64,000 nt of DNA from Calothrix sp. PCC 7103 (GTDB lineage: Bacteria > Cyanobacteriota > Cyanobacteriia > Cyanobacteriales > Nostocaceae): assembly GCF_000331305.1 (NCBI RefSeq), contig NZ_KB217483.1, positions 703,018 through 767,017 of the forward strand, read 5' to 3'. The notes beneath the pieces are model-generated. The model saw only the letters and a program-made list of their open reading frames with translations. It was not told where the DNA came from and did not search any database. Both the position numbers and the translations under genes were made by a program. This document shows, in pieces, positions 9,336 to 18,442 of this stretch. Numbering within the stretch: position 1 is the stretch's first letter; every line of letters begins with the position of its first letter.

Positions 9336-9979
9336 CAAGTTCCTTCGCTGTGAATTATTTAGCTATCCAAGTTGAAGTACCTATTGCCTGTTTTCGCCAA
9401 TCTCGCGCGCGCGAGTATGCAGAAACTTACCCTGTGCCCCCACCTTCAACAGTATACGGGATGCTCTTATCAATTATTGGAGAAACAGACCGTTACAAAC
9501 ATTGTGGAGTTGAGTTAGCCATCGCTTTACTTTCTGAACCTGAAAAATCAACTGTTATCAGAACATTTCGCAGGTTTAAAAAAAAAGATATTCACGACCC
9601 AACTAACGCGCGTCCAGATTATCAAGAATTGCTGACGAATACCGAATTTATCGTTTGGGTAAAACCAGGTACAGATGCTAGCAAGCCAAATTTATTAGAA
9701 CGCTTGCAACACGCATTTACCCACCCTGAAACAATAGACCGTTTTGGTGGACTATCTTTAGGCGAAAGTCGAGATTTAGTAAATTCAGTCAAACTGTGGT
9801 CAGGTTGTTTTAACAAACAACCGCAATGGCTGGTTCAAGACCAAGATGGAATGCTAGCATTACCTTATTGGGTAGACCACGTTGGTTCACAAGGCACTCG
9901 TTGGCGGCGATATTTATTTCAAGAACTTGTACAACCCCATCCACCTGAACAAGCCTGGACAATAATTCAAGCAAAATAA
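9332..9979 (+). CDS. cas5: Cas5, MYXAN/DevS type
   Basis: Caps the 5' handle of the crRNA in Cascade. The protein has the Cas5 N-terminal strand (YLAIQVEVPIACFRQ), the PPPSTVYGMLLSIIGE loop and GGLSLGESRDLVNSVKLW, all typical of MYXAN Cas5. At 215 aa it is complete. The ATG overlaps the cas7 stop. It is the last gene before the first leader and array. Confidence 0.92.
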   Translation: MTSSFAVNYLAIQVEVPIACFRQSRAREYAETYPVPPPSTVYGMLLSIIGETDRYKHCGVELAIALLSEPEKSTVIRTFRRFKKKDIHDPTNARPDYQELLTNTEFIVWVKPGTDASKPNLLERLQHAFTHPETIDRFGGLSLGESRDLVNSVKLWSGCFNKQPQWLVQDQDGMLALPYWVDHVGSQGTRWRRYLFQELVQPHPPEQAWTIIQAK

Positions 9980-9991
9980 CATTACCAATCG

Positions 9992-10249
9992 TCTAAAATT
10001 GCAAGCATCTGTGAATGTAAAACTCAAGGAAGCAACTTTTTCGTCCAGAAGGCTTGTAATAGAAGAGTTAGAAGCAGTTTTAAAAACCTCCTTAGTGCTT
10101 GCAAAATCCTGAAAGCTTTACTGCTCAACAGTTGTATAAGTCAAATTTCATAACTTACTGAGACAACCAACTGCTGTAATGGCATTTTGCGCCAGGTACT
10201 TGTAAAATTGTTCAGGAGGCTTCACAGCGTAACGCTTTCAACAGGCGCC
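9992..10249 (+). promoter_or_regulatory. CRISPR leader 1 (type I array)
   Basis: A 258-bp sequence between cas5 and the first repeat. It begins TCTAAAATTGCAAGCATCT and ends TTTCAACAGGCGCC. A clearly related copy of the same length lies before the second array (12837-13094). Shared blocks include AGGCTTGTAATA, GTGCTTGCAAAAT, ATTTTGCGCCAGGT and CAGCGTAACG. Leaders carry the array promoter and the Cas1-Cas2 integration signal. Confidence 0.8.
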
Positions 10250-10853
10250 GTGCTGTAACCTAAGATGTCGCAAGGCGTTGAGCAGCTGAATGCCTAAGAG
10301 GGAATTTAGATTATACTGATGTGCTGTAACCTAAGATGTCGCAAGGCGTTGAGCAGATTAAGAAAAAATGTTTTGTTGCTATCAGGATTATAGTGCTGTA
10401 ACCTAAGATGTCGCAAGGCGTTGAGCAGATGACTTACAACAGGAACACAACCTCAAGTTTATTGGTGCTGTAACCTAAGATGTCGCAAGGCGTTGAGCAG
10501 AAGAGACTGGCAAGGTACCTGACTATGGAAGGGAGTGCTGTAACCTAAGATGTCGCAAGGCGTTGAGCAGTAAAAGAAATTCAAAAAGCAATATCTGAAG
10601 AAAAGTGCTGTAACCTAAGATGTCGCAAGGCGTTGAGCAGTCACAGATTTTTTAGTGGAGCTAGCTTCTATCACGGTGCTGTAACCTAAGATGTCGCAAG
10701 GCGTTGAGCAGGATATGGCAGAGATAATTATTTTAGTAAAGAAAAAGTGCTGTAACCTAAGATGCCGCAAGGCGTTGAACACTCCATCGGGTGCCAGGAA
10801 CATCAACGTGCTGCAATGTGCTGTACCTTAGATGGCGTAAGGCGCCTTCACCA
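10250..10853 (+). CRISPR. Type I (MYXAN) CRISPR array 1
   Basis: Repeats are 36 nt, beginning GTGCTGTAACCTAAGATG and ending GCAAGGCGTTGAGCAG, with starts at 10250, 10321, 10393, 10465, 10535, 10605, 10676 and 10747. A ninth, strongly degenerate copy starts at 10818. The eight spacers are 34-36 nt. The first seven repeats are identical; the eighth differs at four bases (ATGCC instead of ATGTC, end GAACAC). The increasing decay at the right marks the old end of the array, and the leader is on the left. The last repeats reach to 26 bp before cas4-cas1. Confidence 0.97.
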
Positions 10854-10878
10854 AACCAAAATTACCTTACAGATATTT

Positions 10879-12534
10879 ATGGAAACTTTGGAACTTAATA
10901 CCAAACTTGAAACTATTCGTGTGTCTTCGCTTCACGCACTTGCCTATTGCCCTCGTCTTTTTTACCTCGAAGAAGTTGAGCAGCTTTACACGCAAGATGC
11001 AGCTGTCTTTGCTGGGCGCCGTTTGCACGCGGAACTTGAAAAAAAGGAAGATGAAGAGTGGGAGGAGTTATTTCTTGTTAGTGAAGAGTTAGGTTTACGT
11101 GGACGTGTTGATGCACTGCGAACTCGTGACGGGGAAACAATTCCTTATGAACATAAACGCGGACGTTGCCACCGCGATGAGAACAAGCAACCACAAGCTT
11201 GGGAGAGTGATAAGTTGCAAATTCTCTCTTATGCTTGTTTACTTGAATCAGCATTAGGAATTCCGATTAAAGAAGGTCGTATTCGCTACCATGCTGATAA
11301 TCTGTTAGTGCATGTACCTTTGGATGACATCGGGCGCCAAGCAGTACGTGACGCAATACAGCAAGCACGTATGTTGCAACAATCGACACATAGACCACCA
11401 GTTGCTGATAACGAACGGCTTTGCACTCGATGTTCACTGGCACCTGTATGTTTACCCGAAGAAGCACGCTTAGTACATGACCGCGAGTGGCAACCGATAA
11501 GGCTTTTTCCAGAAGACGACACGCGACAAATTATACATGTACTCGAACCGGGTACAGCAGTTGGAAGAACTGGAGAACAAATTAAAATTGCCCGTCGCGG
11601 TCAACCAGAAGAAAAAATACCTGCACAGCAAATAGGACAATTAGTACTACACAGCTTTTCTCAAATTTCTACTCAGGCATTATATTTCTGTGCAGAACAC
11701 GGTATAGGCGTGCATTTTATTTCTGGTGGTGGACGTTATCTTGGTAGTTTCGATATCCGTCAAGGCAGTATTCAACGACGAGTGCGCCAGTATGCAGCAT
11801 TGAGTAACTCAGAAACTTGCTTGGAACTAGCGCGAAGATTAGTAATTTGTCGTGGACAGGGACAGCGTAAATTTTTGATGCGTGCTACACGAAGTAAAGC
11901 AGTCACAGAGACATTACAAGCAGCTATTAAGCAGATGCAAATTTTGCTTAAACAAGTTCCCTCAGCAAAATCAATTGCATCTTTACTCGGATTAGAAGGT
12001 AAACTCGCTGCTTTATACTTCGGTGCTTTGCCAAGTTTAATTTTACCTAACGCCGCTAATGAACTACAATTCGATGGACGAAATAGGCGCCCACCGAAAG
12101 ACCGCTTTAATACAATGTTGGGATTTGGGTATGCATTGCTACTCAAAGATGTGATGAATAGCATCCTTACAGTTGGCTTAGAACCTGCATTAGGGCTTTA
12201 CCACCAACCCCGTACTCAGGCGCCGCCATTAGCATTAGACTTGATGGAAATTTTCCGCGTCCCACTTGTTGACATGCCAATTGTCGCATCAATTAATCGT
12301 GGTCAATGGGATGTGAAAGAAGACTTTGACGTGCGCGGAAACCGAGTTTGGTTAAGCGAAGCAGGTAAGCGTAAATTTGTAGACTTGTACGAACGGCGTA
12401 AGCAAGAAACTTGGAAACATCCCGTTACAGAATATTCACTGACATATCGCAGGCTTTTAGAACTAGAGGTGAGGTTATTAGAAAAAGAGTGGTCAGGTGA
12501 AGGTGGATTATTTGCACAACTAATTGTCAGATAA
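10879..12534 (+). CDS. cas4-cas1: Cas4-Cas1 fusion, spacer acquisition
   Basis: Cas4 (residues 1-190) processes prespacers and Cas1 integrates them. Cas4 shows an early Cys (HALAYCPRLFYLEE), the RecB-type YEHKRG and QILSYACLLE, and the iron-sulphur cysteines of CTRCSLAPVC. Cas1 has the metal ligands E373 (LEGKLAALYFG), H442 (LGLYHQPR) and D454 (LDLMEIFR). I chose ATG 10879 (METLELNTK); the frame is open from 10762, but that part is CRISPR repeat DNA. The fusion is typical of MYXAN systems. It is 551 aa. Confidence 0.95.
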   Translation: METLELNTKLETIRVSSLHALAYCPRLFYLEEVEQLYTQDAAVFAGRRLHAELEKKEDEEWEELFLVSEELGLRGRVDALRTRDGETIPYEHKRGRCHRDENKQPQAWESDKLQILSYACLLESALGIPIKEGRIRYHADNLLVHVPLDDIGRQAVRDAIQQARMLQQSTHRPPVADNERLCTRCSLAPVCLPEEARLVHDREWQPIRLFPEDDTRQIIHVLEPGTAVGRTGEQIKIARRGQPEEKIPAQQIGQLVLHSFSQISTQALYFCAEHGIGVHFISGGGRYLGSFDIRQGSIQRRVRQYAALSNSETCLELARRLVICRGQGQRKFLMRATRSKAVTETLQAAIKQMQILLKQVPSAKSIASLLGLEGKLAALYFGALPSLILPNAANELQFDGRNRRPPKDRFNTMLGFGYALLLKDVMNSILTVGLEPALGLYHQPRTQAPPLALDLMEIFRVPLVDMPIVASINRGQWDVKEDFDVRGNRVWLSEAGKRKFVDLYERRKQETWKHPVTEYSLTYRRLLELEVRLLEKEWSGEGGLFAQLIVR

Positions 12535-12547
12535 ACAATTTTGGAAT

Positions 12548-12841
12548 ATGGCAGAACTAAAAAATTGCTACATTGTTTGTTACGATATTCGTTGTCAAAA
12601 AAGATGGCGTAAAGCTTATAAACTTATAGAAGGATACGGCGAAAGAGTTCAATACTCAATTTTTCGCTGCTGGCTAAGTCAACGCACGCGCGAAAAGTTA
12701 CGTTGGGAACTAGAAACAATCTTAGCAAGCGAGGACAACATCCTATTCATTCGTCTAAGCAATCGCTGTGTTGAAGATATCCCAAAATACAACCGTCCTG
12801 GAATATGGCAAAATAGAGATGAACCTTTTTTAATCATCTAA
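12548..12841 (+). CDS. cas2: Cas2, spacer acquisition
   Basis: Structural partner of Cas1 in the integrase. Small ferredoxin-fold protein with the family motif YIVCYDIRCQKRWRKAYKLI (beta-1 with Asp) and VQYSIFRCWLS. I take ATG 12548 (MAELKNC); a TTG at 12524 is also in frame and would overlap the cas1 end. It has 97 aa. Leader 2 begins at the stop codon. Confidence 0.93.
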   Translation: MAELKNCYIVCYDIRCQKRWRKAYKLIEGYGERVQYSIFRCWLSQRTREKLRWELETILASEDNILFIRLSNRCVEDIPKYNRPGIWQNRDEPFLII

Positions 12842-13094
12842 AATTGCAAGCATCTCTGAGTGTAAAACCAGAAAAGACAACTATTTCATTGAGAAGGCTT
12901 GTAATAAAAGAACTGGAAGTAGTTTTCAAAACCTCATCGGTGCTTGCAAAATACTGAAAGCCTTACTAGACAACAATTGTATAACTCAAATTTTCCCGCT
13001 TACTTATATAACCAATTGTTGTAACGGTATTTTGCGCCAGGTGCTTGTAAAATTATTCAGGGGGTTTTACAGCGTAACGTTTTCAACAGGCGCT
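12837..13094 (+). promoter_or_regulatory. CRISPR leader 2, duplicate of leader 1
   Basis: This copy has the same length (258 bp) and order of conserved blocks as leader 1. The two are diverged but easily aligned by eye from TCTAAAATTGCAAGCATCT to TTTCAACAGGCG. The pair forms long direct repeats around array 1 and cas4-cas1-cas2. Confidence 0.8.
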
Positions 13095-13273
13095 GTGTTT
13101 GAACCTAAGATGCCGTAAGGCGTTGTCAACAGGCTTACCAAGATGACTGGCGCAGTGCTAACTTGGTGTTTGAACCTAAGATGCCGTAAGGCGTTGTCAA
13201 CTACACAATAAGCCCCCTTAACTTGTCGGTTGGAGAGGTGTTTGAACCTAAGATGCCGTAAGGCGTTGTCAAC
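13095..13273 (+). CRISPR. Type I (MYXAN) CRISPR array 2
   Basis: Three identical 36-nt repeats start at 13095, 13166 and 13238 (begin GTGTTTGAACCTAAGATG, end CCGTAAGGCGTTGTCAAC). Spacers are 35 and 36 nt. The repeat shares the central AACCTAAGATG..GC-AAGGCGTTG with array 1 but differs at both ends. The very short array with no decay may be young or rarely used. Confidence 0.95.
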
Positions 13274-13336
13274 AGTTTTCACATCCTGCTGGAGGCTAAA
13301 TGATATATAAATATTAGTCATGAATCGTGAGTTAAC

Positions 13337-13654
13337 GTGTTACTTAAATCGAGTCAGGTAATAGACATCGTTCCCCCAAGGGATAAATATAGAATCGACG
13401 CGCTGAATGAAAAACCCTTGGAGCCGATTGAATACTGCAAAAGATGGATTGATATGTCCCCCGATGACCGTGGGTATAGAAAAGCCTGTATCGCGGCCTT
13501 AGCTGAAGCAACTGGGCTAAGTCCAAGGACTATTGGCAACTGGGGGCAAAATTTTGAAAGGCGCCCAAACTACGTGGCGCATATTTTACGCATGGCGGAT
13601 ATGCTTAACCAAATCAAGACAATAGTCCTACCTCCTGACTTTCTGCAAAAATAA
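13337..13654 (+). CDS. Small HTH-like protein A
   Basis: 105 aa, GTG start. I do not recognise a named family. Residues 54-75 (ALAEATGLSPRTIGNWGQNF) look like a helix-turn-helix, followed by ERRPNYVAHILRMADMLNQI. It is a clear paralogue of the next gene: both have LEP(I/M)EYC(K/R)RW, YRK(A/T)CI, TG.SP.T(I/V)..WG..F and LP.DF. The pair lies between array 2 and the DUF262 nuclease. A role in regulating the nuclease or the cas locus is possible but unproven. Confidence 0.7.
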   Translation: MLLKSSQVIDIVPPRDKYRIDALNEKPLEPIEYCKRWIDMSPDDRGYRKACIAALAEATGLSPRTIGNWGQNFERRPNYVAHILRMADMLNQIKTIVLPPDFLQK

Positions 13655-13813
13655 TTTACTCGCGATTCGTGACTAAACACTTGTGTTTGGAGCAGAGATT
13701 TCATAACTTGAGTTCAGCAAGCAAGAAATTTTTAAGGTTAAGTACACAAAACAAAGAAAATTACTACGCTGCTTATCCTTTCTTGCTTTTACTAACTCGC
13801 GCAGCCGTGAAAG

Positions 13814-14128
13814 ATGCAAACTGGGAGACAATCCCATCAAAATAAACATCAAATTGATATCCTCTGTCAGTTGCCCCTTGAACCGATGGAGTATTGTCGT
13901 CGTTGGGTTACTCATGAACCAGGACGTAATTATCGCAAAACTTGTATTAACGCGATTGCTCACGTTACTGGCACAAGCCCAAATACTGTCAAGGACTGGG
14001 GAAAGGATTTCCGCTACAGACCAAAATATGTAACTCGGATACTTCGGCAAGCTGATTTAATCAACCAATTTAAGCTGCTTGTTGCTCAAGGAACTATAAA
14101 TTTACCATCAGATTTTCCCAAAGAGTAA
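13814..14128 (+). CDS. Small HTH-like protein B
   Basis: 104 aa, paralogue of the preceding gene. The predicted helix-turn-helix is AIAHVTGTSPNTVKDWGKDF, followed by RYRPKYVTRILRQADLINQF. The N-terminus is different and rich in Gln/His (MQTGRQSHQNKHQ). It lies 159 bp after copy A and 96 bp before the DUF262 gene on the same strand. Two adjacent diverged copies suggest a tandem duplication with separate roles. Function unknown. Confidence 0.7.
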   Translation: MQTGRQSHQNKHQIDILCQLPLEPMEYCRRWVTHEPGRNYRKTCINAIAHVTGTSPNTVKDWGKDFRYRPKYVTRILRQADLINQFKLLVAQGTINLPSDFPKE

Positions 14129-14224
14129 TTTGGTCGCTACTCGCTAGCAAATACAAGAAAAAACCCTTGCAAAGCAGTACAAAGGTTTTTAGGCTGGGAT
14201 GCAGATTGTTTCAAAACTTATGTG

Positions 14225-16096
14225 ATGATAGCAACGGCAGAACTTCAAATGGATTCTATCTCGACCTTTGACATAACAAAATATCCCTTATTCGATGTCA
14301 TGAAAGACATTAAAGTCGGGCGCATTCAATTGCCAGATTTTCAGAGAGACTGGGTGTGGGATGATAGCCATGTGCGCCGATTGTTGGCAAGTATATCGCT
14401 AGCTTACCCAATTGGCGCGGTAATGATGTTACACCAAGGTATCCAGCACCAACAATTTAAACCACGTTTACTTGATGGTGTAATAATTACTGCTTGTCAG
14501 GCGCCAAATTTACTTGTGCTTGATGGGCAACAACGTTTGACAACACTATTTATGGTGCTGCTATCCGAGCAACCTGTCGTCATTAAAGACCCAAAAAGCC
14601 AGAAATTGACGAAAAAATGGTACTACCTGGATATTCAAAAATGCCTTGAACCTGAACGCGACCGTAAAACAGCCGTAATTGCTTTGCCAGAGTCAAAAGT
14701 TATGCGGACACGAAATGGCGATTTTATAGACTGTTCAACGGCTGACAAGGAGTACGAAACTCTTTTATTTCCGTTATCTAAAGTATTCTTTTTCTCCGAA
14801 TGGCGAAGCAAGTTTTCTAAGTACTGGCAGTACAATCCTGAGAAACTAGAACTCATCGATAACTTAGAGTTAGAGGTTCTTAAGAAATTTGAGCATTATC
14901 AAATACCAGTAATTCAACTACGCGACTCATTACCCAAAGAAGCTGTATGCCAAGTTTTCGAGGACACAAACACCGCAGGATGTGACCTTAACTTCTTCGA
15001 TTTAATGAGTTCCAGCTATTGCGCTGGTAATTTTAGCCTTCGGGATGACTGGAAAAATCGCGAAAAACGTCTTCAGTCTTTCAAGGTTTTGCGGAAACTT
15101 CGTAATACCGATTTTATACAAGCTATAACTTTAGTAGCTGGCTACACCCGAAGGATGGAAGCAGCTAAACAAGGCTGGAACTTAGATAAATTACCTGGTG
15201 TTGCTTGTAGTCGTGCTGAAGTTTTGAAGCTAACTAAAGAAGAGTATCAAAACTGGGCTGACCCTGTTTCCAGAGGTTTTGAAGAAGCAGCTCGTTTTTT
15301 ACACTGTCAAAAAATCTTTGATGCTGAAGATGTTGGTTGTCCTATCCAAATAGTTGCTTTGAGCGCAATTTTAACTATTCTTGGCGAACGTTCTCGTTCA
15401 TACCAAGCACGCTGTATGCTCGAACGTTGGTTGTGGTGCGGGATGTTTGGCGAGATTTATACTCATTGGCACGATTCACAAGCTGGACGAGATATTGTTG
15501 AAGTTCCAGCATGGCTTGATGGTGGCTCAACTCCTTTTGCAATTACGCAAGCTAATTTCTCGTTTGAGCGACTAAGTAGTGTCAGAAAGCGACTCGGTGC
15601 AGTTTACCAAGGATTCGCTGCATTACTACGACGCGAAGGCGCCGTTGATTGGTTTACGGGAGAAGAAATTAATGACGTTGTTTACTTTGAAGAACAAATT
15701 GATTCTCACCATATATTTCCTGTTGCATGGTGCCGTAAACAAGGAATTGACCCCAAAAAGTATAACTGCCTTATCAATCGCACCCCATTAAGCGCAAAGA
15801 CGAATAAAACCATAGGTTGTAAGGCGCCTTCGGTTTACGTCAGAGAATTTGAACAAAATGGAACAGGGGTTACAAATCTTGATGAAATAATGCAATCGCA
15901 TCACATAGAGCTAGAAAATTTACAGTGTGACGACTTTGAAGTATTTTTCCAAGCAAGGGCAAAAGCCTTGATGGAGCTTATTGGGAAGGCAATGGGTAAA
16001 AATTTAAGTTTTGAACCCACTCAGGATATCAATAGGAATTATCCCAATGAGAACAATTGCATACAGTATCCAGAAATACCTAGAAAAATTTGCTAG
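14225..16096 (+). CDS. GmrSD-like DUF262/HNH (DUF1524) nuclease
   Basis: Likely a defence nuclease of the GmrSD type, which cleaves modified phage DNA using NTP. Residues 33-48 carry the DUF262 ParB-like motif (GRIQLPDFQRDWVWDD) and LVLDGQQRLTTLF follows. The C-terminal DUF1524 part has the HNH-type motif DSHHIFP at about 493 and TPLSAKTNKTIG. Both halves are in one 623-aa protein. A GTG precedes the ATG at 14225; I prefer the ATG. It is CAST cargo next to the CRISPR system, i.e. a small defence island. Whether modified DNA is the real target is inferred from the family. Confidence 0.85.
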   Translation: MIATAELQMDSISTFDITKYPLFDVMKDIKVGRIQLPDFQRDWVWDDSHVRRLLASISLAYPIGAVMMLHQGIQHQQFKPRLLDGVIITACQAPNLLVLDGQQRLTTLFMVLLSEQPVVIKDPKSQKLTKKWYYLDIQKCLEPERDRKTAVIALPESKVMRTRNGDFIDCSTADKEYETLLFPLSKVFFFSEWRSKFSKYWQYNPEKLELIDNLELEVLKKFEHYQIPVIQLRDSLPKEAVCQVFEDTNTAGCDLNFFDLMSSSYCAGNFSLRDDWKNREKRLQSFKVLRKLRNTDFIQAITLVAGYTRRMEAAKQGWNLDKLPGVACSRAEVLKLTKEEYQNWADPVSRGFEEAARFLHCQKIFDAEDVGCPIQIVALSAILTILGERSRSYQARCMLERWLWCGMFGEIYTHWHDSQAGRDIVEVPAWLDGGSTPFAITQANFSFERLSSVRKRLGAVYQGFAALLRREGAVDWFTGEEINDVVYFEEQIDSHHIFPVAWCRKQGIDPKKYNCLINRTPLSAKTNKTIGCKAPSVYVREFEQNGTGVTNLDEIMQSHHIELENLQCDDFEVFFQARAKALMELIGKAMGKNLSFEPTQDINRNYPNENNCIQYPEIPRKIC

Positions 16097-16134
16097 TTAG
16101 CAGTGGAGTCAATATTTATTTTAAAACGAGCTTA

Positions 16135-16338
16135 CTAATCGTTAGGCGCCAACTCCGACTCCTTTTTTTTCAACCAATCCTTGATTGCCTCCTCTATCGC
16201 TGCCGTTTGCGTTACCTCCAAACGCGCGCAGGCAATTTCAAAGGCAATTTTTAAGTCTTTAGGGATTCTTCCCCGAACTTCTCTTGTTTCTTCAGCCATC
16301 CCAGCACCAAAATCCTTGTCCGGGCTTAATTTTTGCAC
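16135..16338 (-). CDS. Ribbon-helix-helix repressor of V-K CAST (Arc type)
   Basis: 67 aa and divergent from cas12k, the usual place of the CAST regulator. The sequence EVRGRIPKDLKIAFEIACAR, then LEVTQTAAIEEAIKDWLKKK, is a classic Arc/MetJ-like ribbon-helix-helix fold. V-K CASTs are known to carry either a MerR-type CvkR or small Arc-type regulators here. It likely represses cas12k and itself from the shared 103-bp gap. Start is ATG 16338; an inner Met (MAEETREVRG) is also possible. Confidence 0.8.
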   Translation of the reverse strand: MQKLSPDKDFGAGMAEETREVRGRIPKDLKIAFEIACARLEVTQTAAIEEAIKDWLKKKESELAPND

Positions 16339-16441
16339 AGTATATGAACAAAAGTTAATTTGCGCTCAATAGCGCTTGCGCGTTTGCGGCATTGCGCTCA
16401 TAATTAAATTAGGTCGTTAATAAAAATTGCTGTGTGCATCT
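16339..16441. promoter_or_regulatory. Divergent promoter/operator between repressor and cas12k
   Basis: The gap holds two direct copies of TTGCGCTCA at 16360-16368 and 16392-16400, 32 bp apart (about three helical turns), with AGCGCTTGCGCG between them. Such spaced repeats are a plausible operator for the ribbon-helix-helix protein encoded next to them. Confidence 0.5.
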
Positions 16442-18391
16442 ATGAGCATTATCACGATTCAATGTCGCTTGGTTGCAAATGACCGAACCCTTCAGCATCT
16501 CTGGGAACTGATGGCGGAGAAAAACACGCCCTTAATATCTGAGTTGCTCGAACAACTAGGAAAGCATCCTGACTTTGAGACATGGTTAAAAAACGGTAAA
16601 GTGCCAAAAGACACAATAAAAATACTATGCGACTCTCTCAAAACTCAAAGTCGTTTCGCTGGTCAACCAGGTCGTTTTTATACCTCTGCGATTAGTCAGG
16701 TGAAAGAAATCTATAAATCCTGGCTTACTTTGCAGAAGCGGCGCCAACGACAAATAGAAGGAAAGCAACGCTGGTTGGGAATGCTAAAAAGTGATGTGGA
16801 GTTACAAGAGGAAAGTAATTGCAGTTTAGAAAAAATTCGCGCTAAAGGGACTGAAATTCTAGCTGAATTTGTCTCAAAATTTACCAAAGATACGACTAAA
16901 AAGTCTAAGACAAAAATAAAATCTACCAAAAAGTCTAATAAAAAAACAAAAAAAGATACAGAAGAATCAAATTCTACACTCTTCCAAGCATTATGTGATA
17001 TCTATGATAAAACAGAAGATACTTTGTCAAAATGTGCTATTATATACTTGCTAAAAAATAATTGTCAAGTAATTGACACAGAGGAAAACCCAGACACATT
17101 TTTAAAACGGAAGCGAGCTAAAGAAATAGAAATTAAGCGACTACAAGACCAGATTGTAGGCAGAATACCAAAAGGTCGTGATTTAACAGATAAAAAGTGG
17201 TTGGATACAATCAAACTTGCTTCTTCTCAAGTTCCTCAAGATGAAAACGAAGCAAAATCATGGCAGAATCAGCTACTTAAAACATCTAGTTCTGTTCCGT
17301 ACTCAGTAGACTATGAGACTAACACAGATATAAAATGGGTAAAACATAATAATGGAAGTATTTTCGTTAACTTTAATGGTTTAGGCGAACATCAATTTGA
17401 AGTATATTGTGATTCTAGACAGCTTCCCTATTTTCAACGTTTTTGTGAAGATATGCAGATTTGGCATAATGACGAAGAAAAATATTCTTCCGCACTGTTT
17501 ATGCTGCGTTCAGCGCGTCTAGTTTGGTTAGAAAAAAAAGGGAGGGGTAAACCTTGGAATGTGAATTACCTTTATCTCCACTGCTCCTTGGATACATCAC
17601 TATGGACAGCAGAAGGAACAGAGCAGATTCGCATAAACAAAATCAATGAAACTGATGAAGCAATAGCCAAAGCAAAAACTAAAGACAAGCAGGAACTTAC
17701 TGAAAATCAACTTGCCTATCTTCAAAGACAACAATCTACACGCAATAAACTAAACAACTCTTTTCCTGGTCGCCCTAGTAAACCTATATACAAGGGTAAT
17801 TCGCATATTCTTGTCGGGGTTAGTTTAGGATTAGAAAAACCAGTCACTGTAGCAGCAGTAGACGTAGTGAGCAATAAAGTTTTAGCTTATCGCAGTGTGA
17901 AACAACTACTTGGTCAAAACTATAAACTCTTAAACCGTCAGCGACAGCAACAAAAACATCTTGCTCAGAAACGTCACGAATCTCAAAAGAAACAGGCGCC
18001 GAATCAATTTGGTGAATCAGAGCTAGGGCTATATGTAGACAGATTATTAGCAAAGTCAATAATTAACTTTGCAAAAACTTACCAAGCTAGTAGTATCGCT
18101 CTACCAAAACTTCGTGATATGCGAGAAATCATTCAGAGCGAGATTCAAGCGAAAGCAGAAAGTAAGATTCCAGGATACAAAGAAGGTCAGGAAAAGTACG
18201 CAAAAGAGTACCGTATGAGTGTTCACCGTTGGAGCTATGGAAGATTAATTGGGAATATTCAAGCTCAAGCCGCTCAAGCCGGAATTTTAATAGAAACATC
18301 ATCTGGGCAAATAAGGGGTAGTCCTCAAGAACAAGCAAAACATTTAGCGATTTCCGCTTATATAGAACGCCAAACAATTTTAAATAAGTAA
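16442..18391 (+). CDS. cas12k: Cas12k, RNA-guided targeting protein of CAST
   Basis: Binds target DNA with crRNA and tracrRNA but does not cut it; it directs TnsC/TnsB. The 649-aa protein matches known Cas12k along its length: ITIQCRLVANDRTLQHLWELM at the N-terminus, RFAGQPGRFYTSAI, SILPF-like SSVPYSVDYETN, and SHILVGVSLGLEKPVTVAAVD. The last has Leu-Gly where active RuvC nucleases have the catalytic Asp, as expected of the inactive Cas12k. The start is ATG 16442 (MSIITIQ), not the upstream TTG. It appears intact although tnsB is broken. Confidence 0.96.
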   Translation: MSIITIQCRLVANDRTLQHLWELMAEKNTPLISELLEQLGKHPDFETWLKNGKVPKDTIKILCDSLKTQSRFAGQPGRFYTSAISQVKEIYKSWLTLQKRRQRQIEGKQRWLGMLKSDVELQEESNCSLEKIRAKGTEILAEFVSKFTKDTTKKSKTKIKSTKKSNKKTKKDTEESNSTLFQALCDIYDKTEDTLSKCAIIYLLKNNCQVIDTEENPDTFLKRKRAKEIEIKRLQDQIVGRIPKGRDLTDKKWLDTIKLASSQVPQDENEAKSWQNQLLKTSSSVPYSVDYETNTDIKWVKHNNGSIFVNFNGLGEHQFEVYCDSRQLPYFQRFCEDMQIWHNDEEKYSSALFMLRSARLVWLEKKGRGKPWNVNYLYLHCSLDTSLWTAEGTEQIRINKINETDEAIAKAKTKDKQELTENQLAYLQRQQSTRNKLNNSFPGRPSKPIYKGNSHILVGVSLGLEKPVTVAAVDVVSNKVLAYRSVKQLLGQNYKLLNRQRQQQKHLAQKRHESQKKQAPNQFGESELGLYVDRLLAKSIINFAKTYQASSIALPKLRDMREIIQSEIQAKAESKIPGYKEGQEKYAKEYRMSVHRWSYGRLIGNIQAQAAQAGILIETSSGQIRGSPQEQAKHLAISAYIERQTILNK

Positions 18392-18442
18392 AAATTTGTT
18401 AAATAAAACAGCACCTTGAAAATACAATAATATAATTTAAAT

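Noticed and set aside
10762-10878. Longer N-terminus of Cas4-Cas1
   Set aside because: These 39 codons are CRISPR repeat and spacer DNA; the Cas4 homology starts after ATG 10879.
13095-13273. Array 2 as part of the V-K system
   Set aside because: Its repeat and leader match the MYXAN-type array, not the V-K repeat GTTTCAATAACCAACCC.
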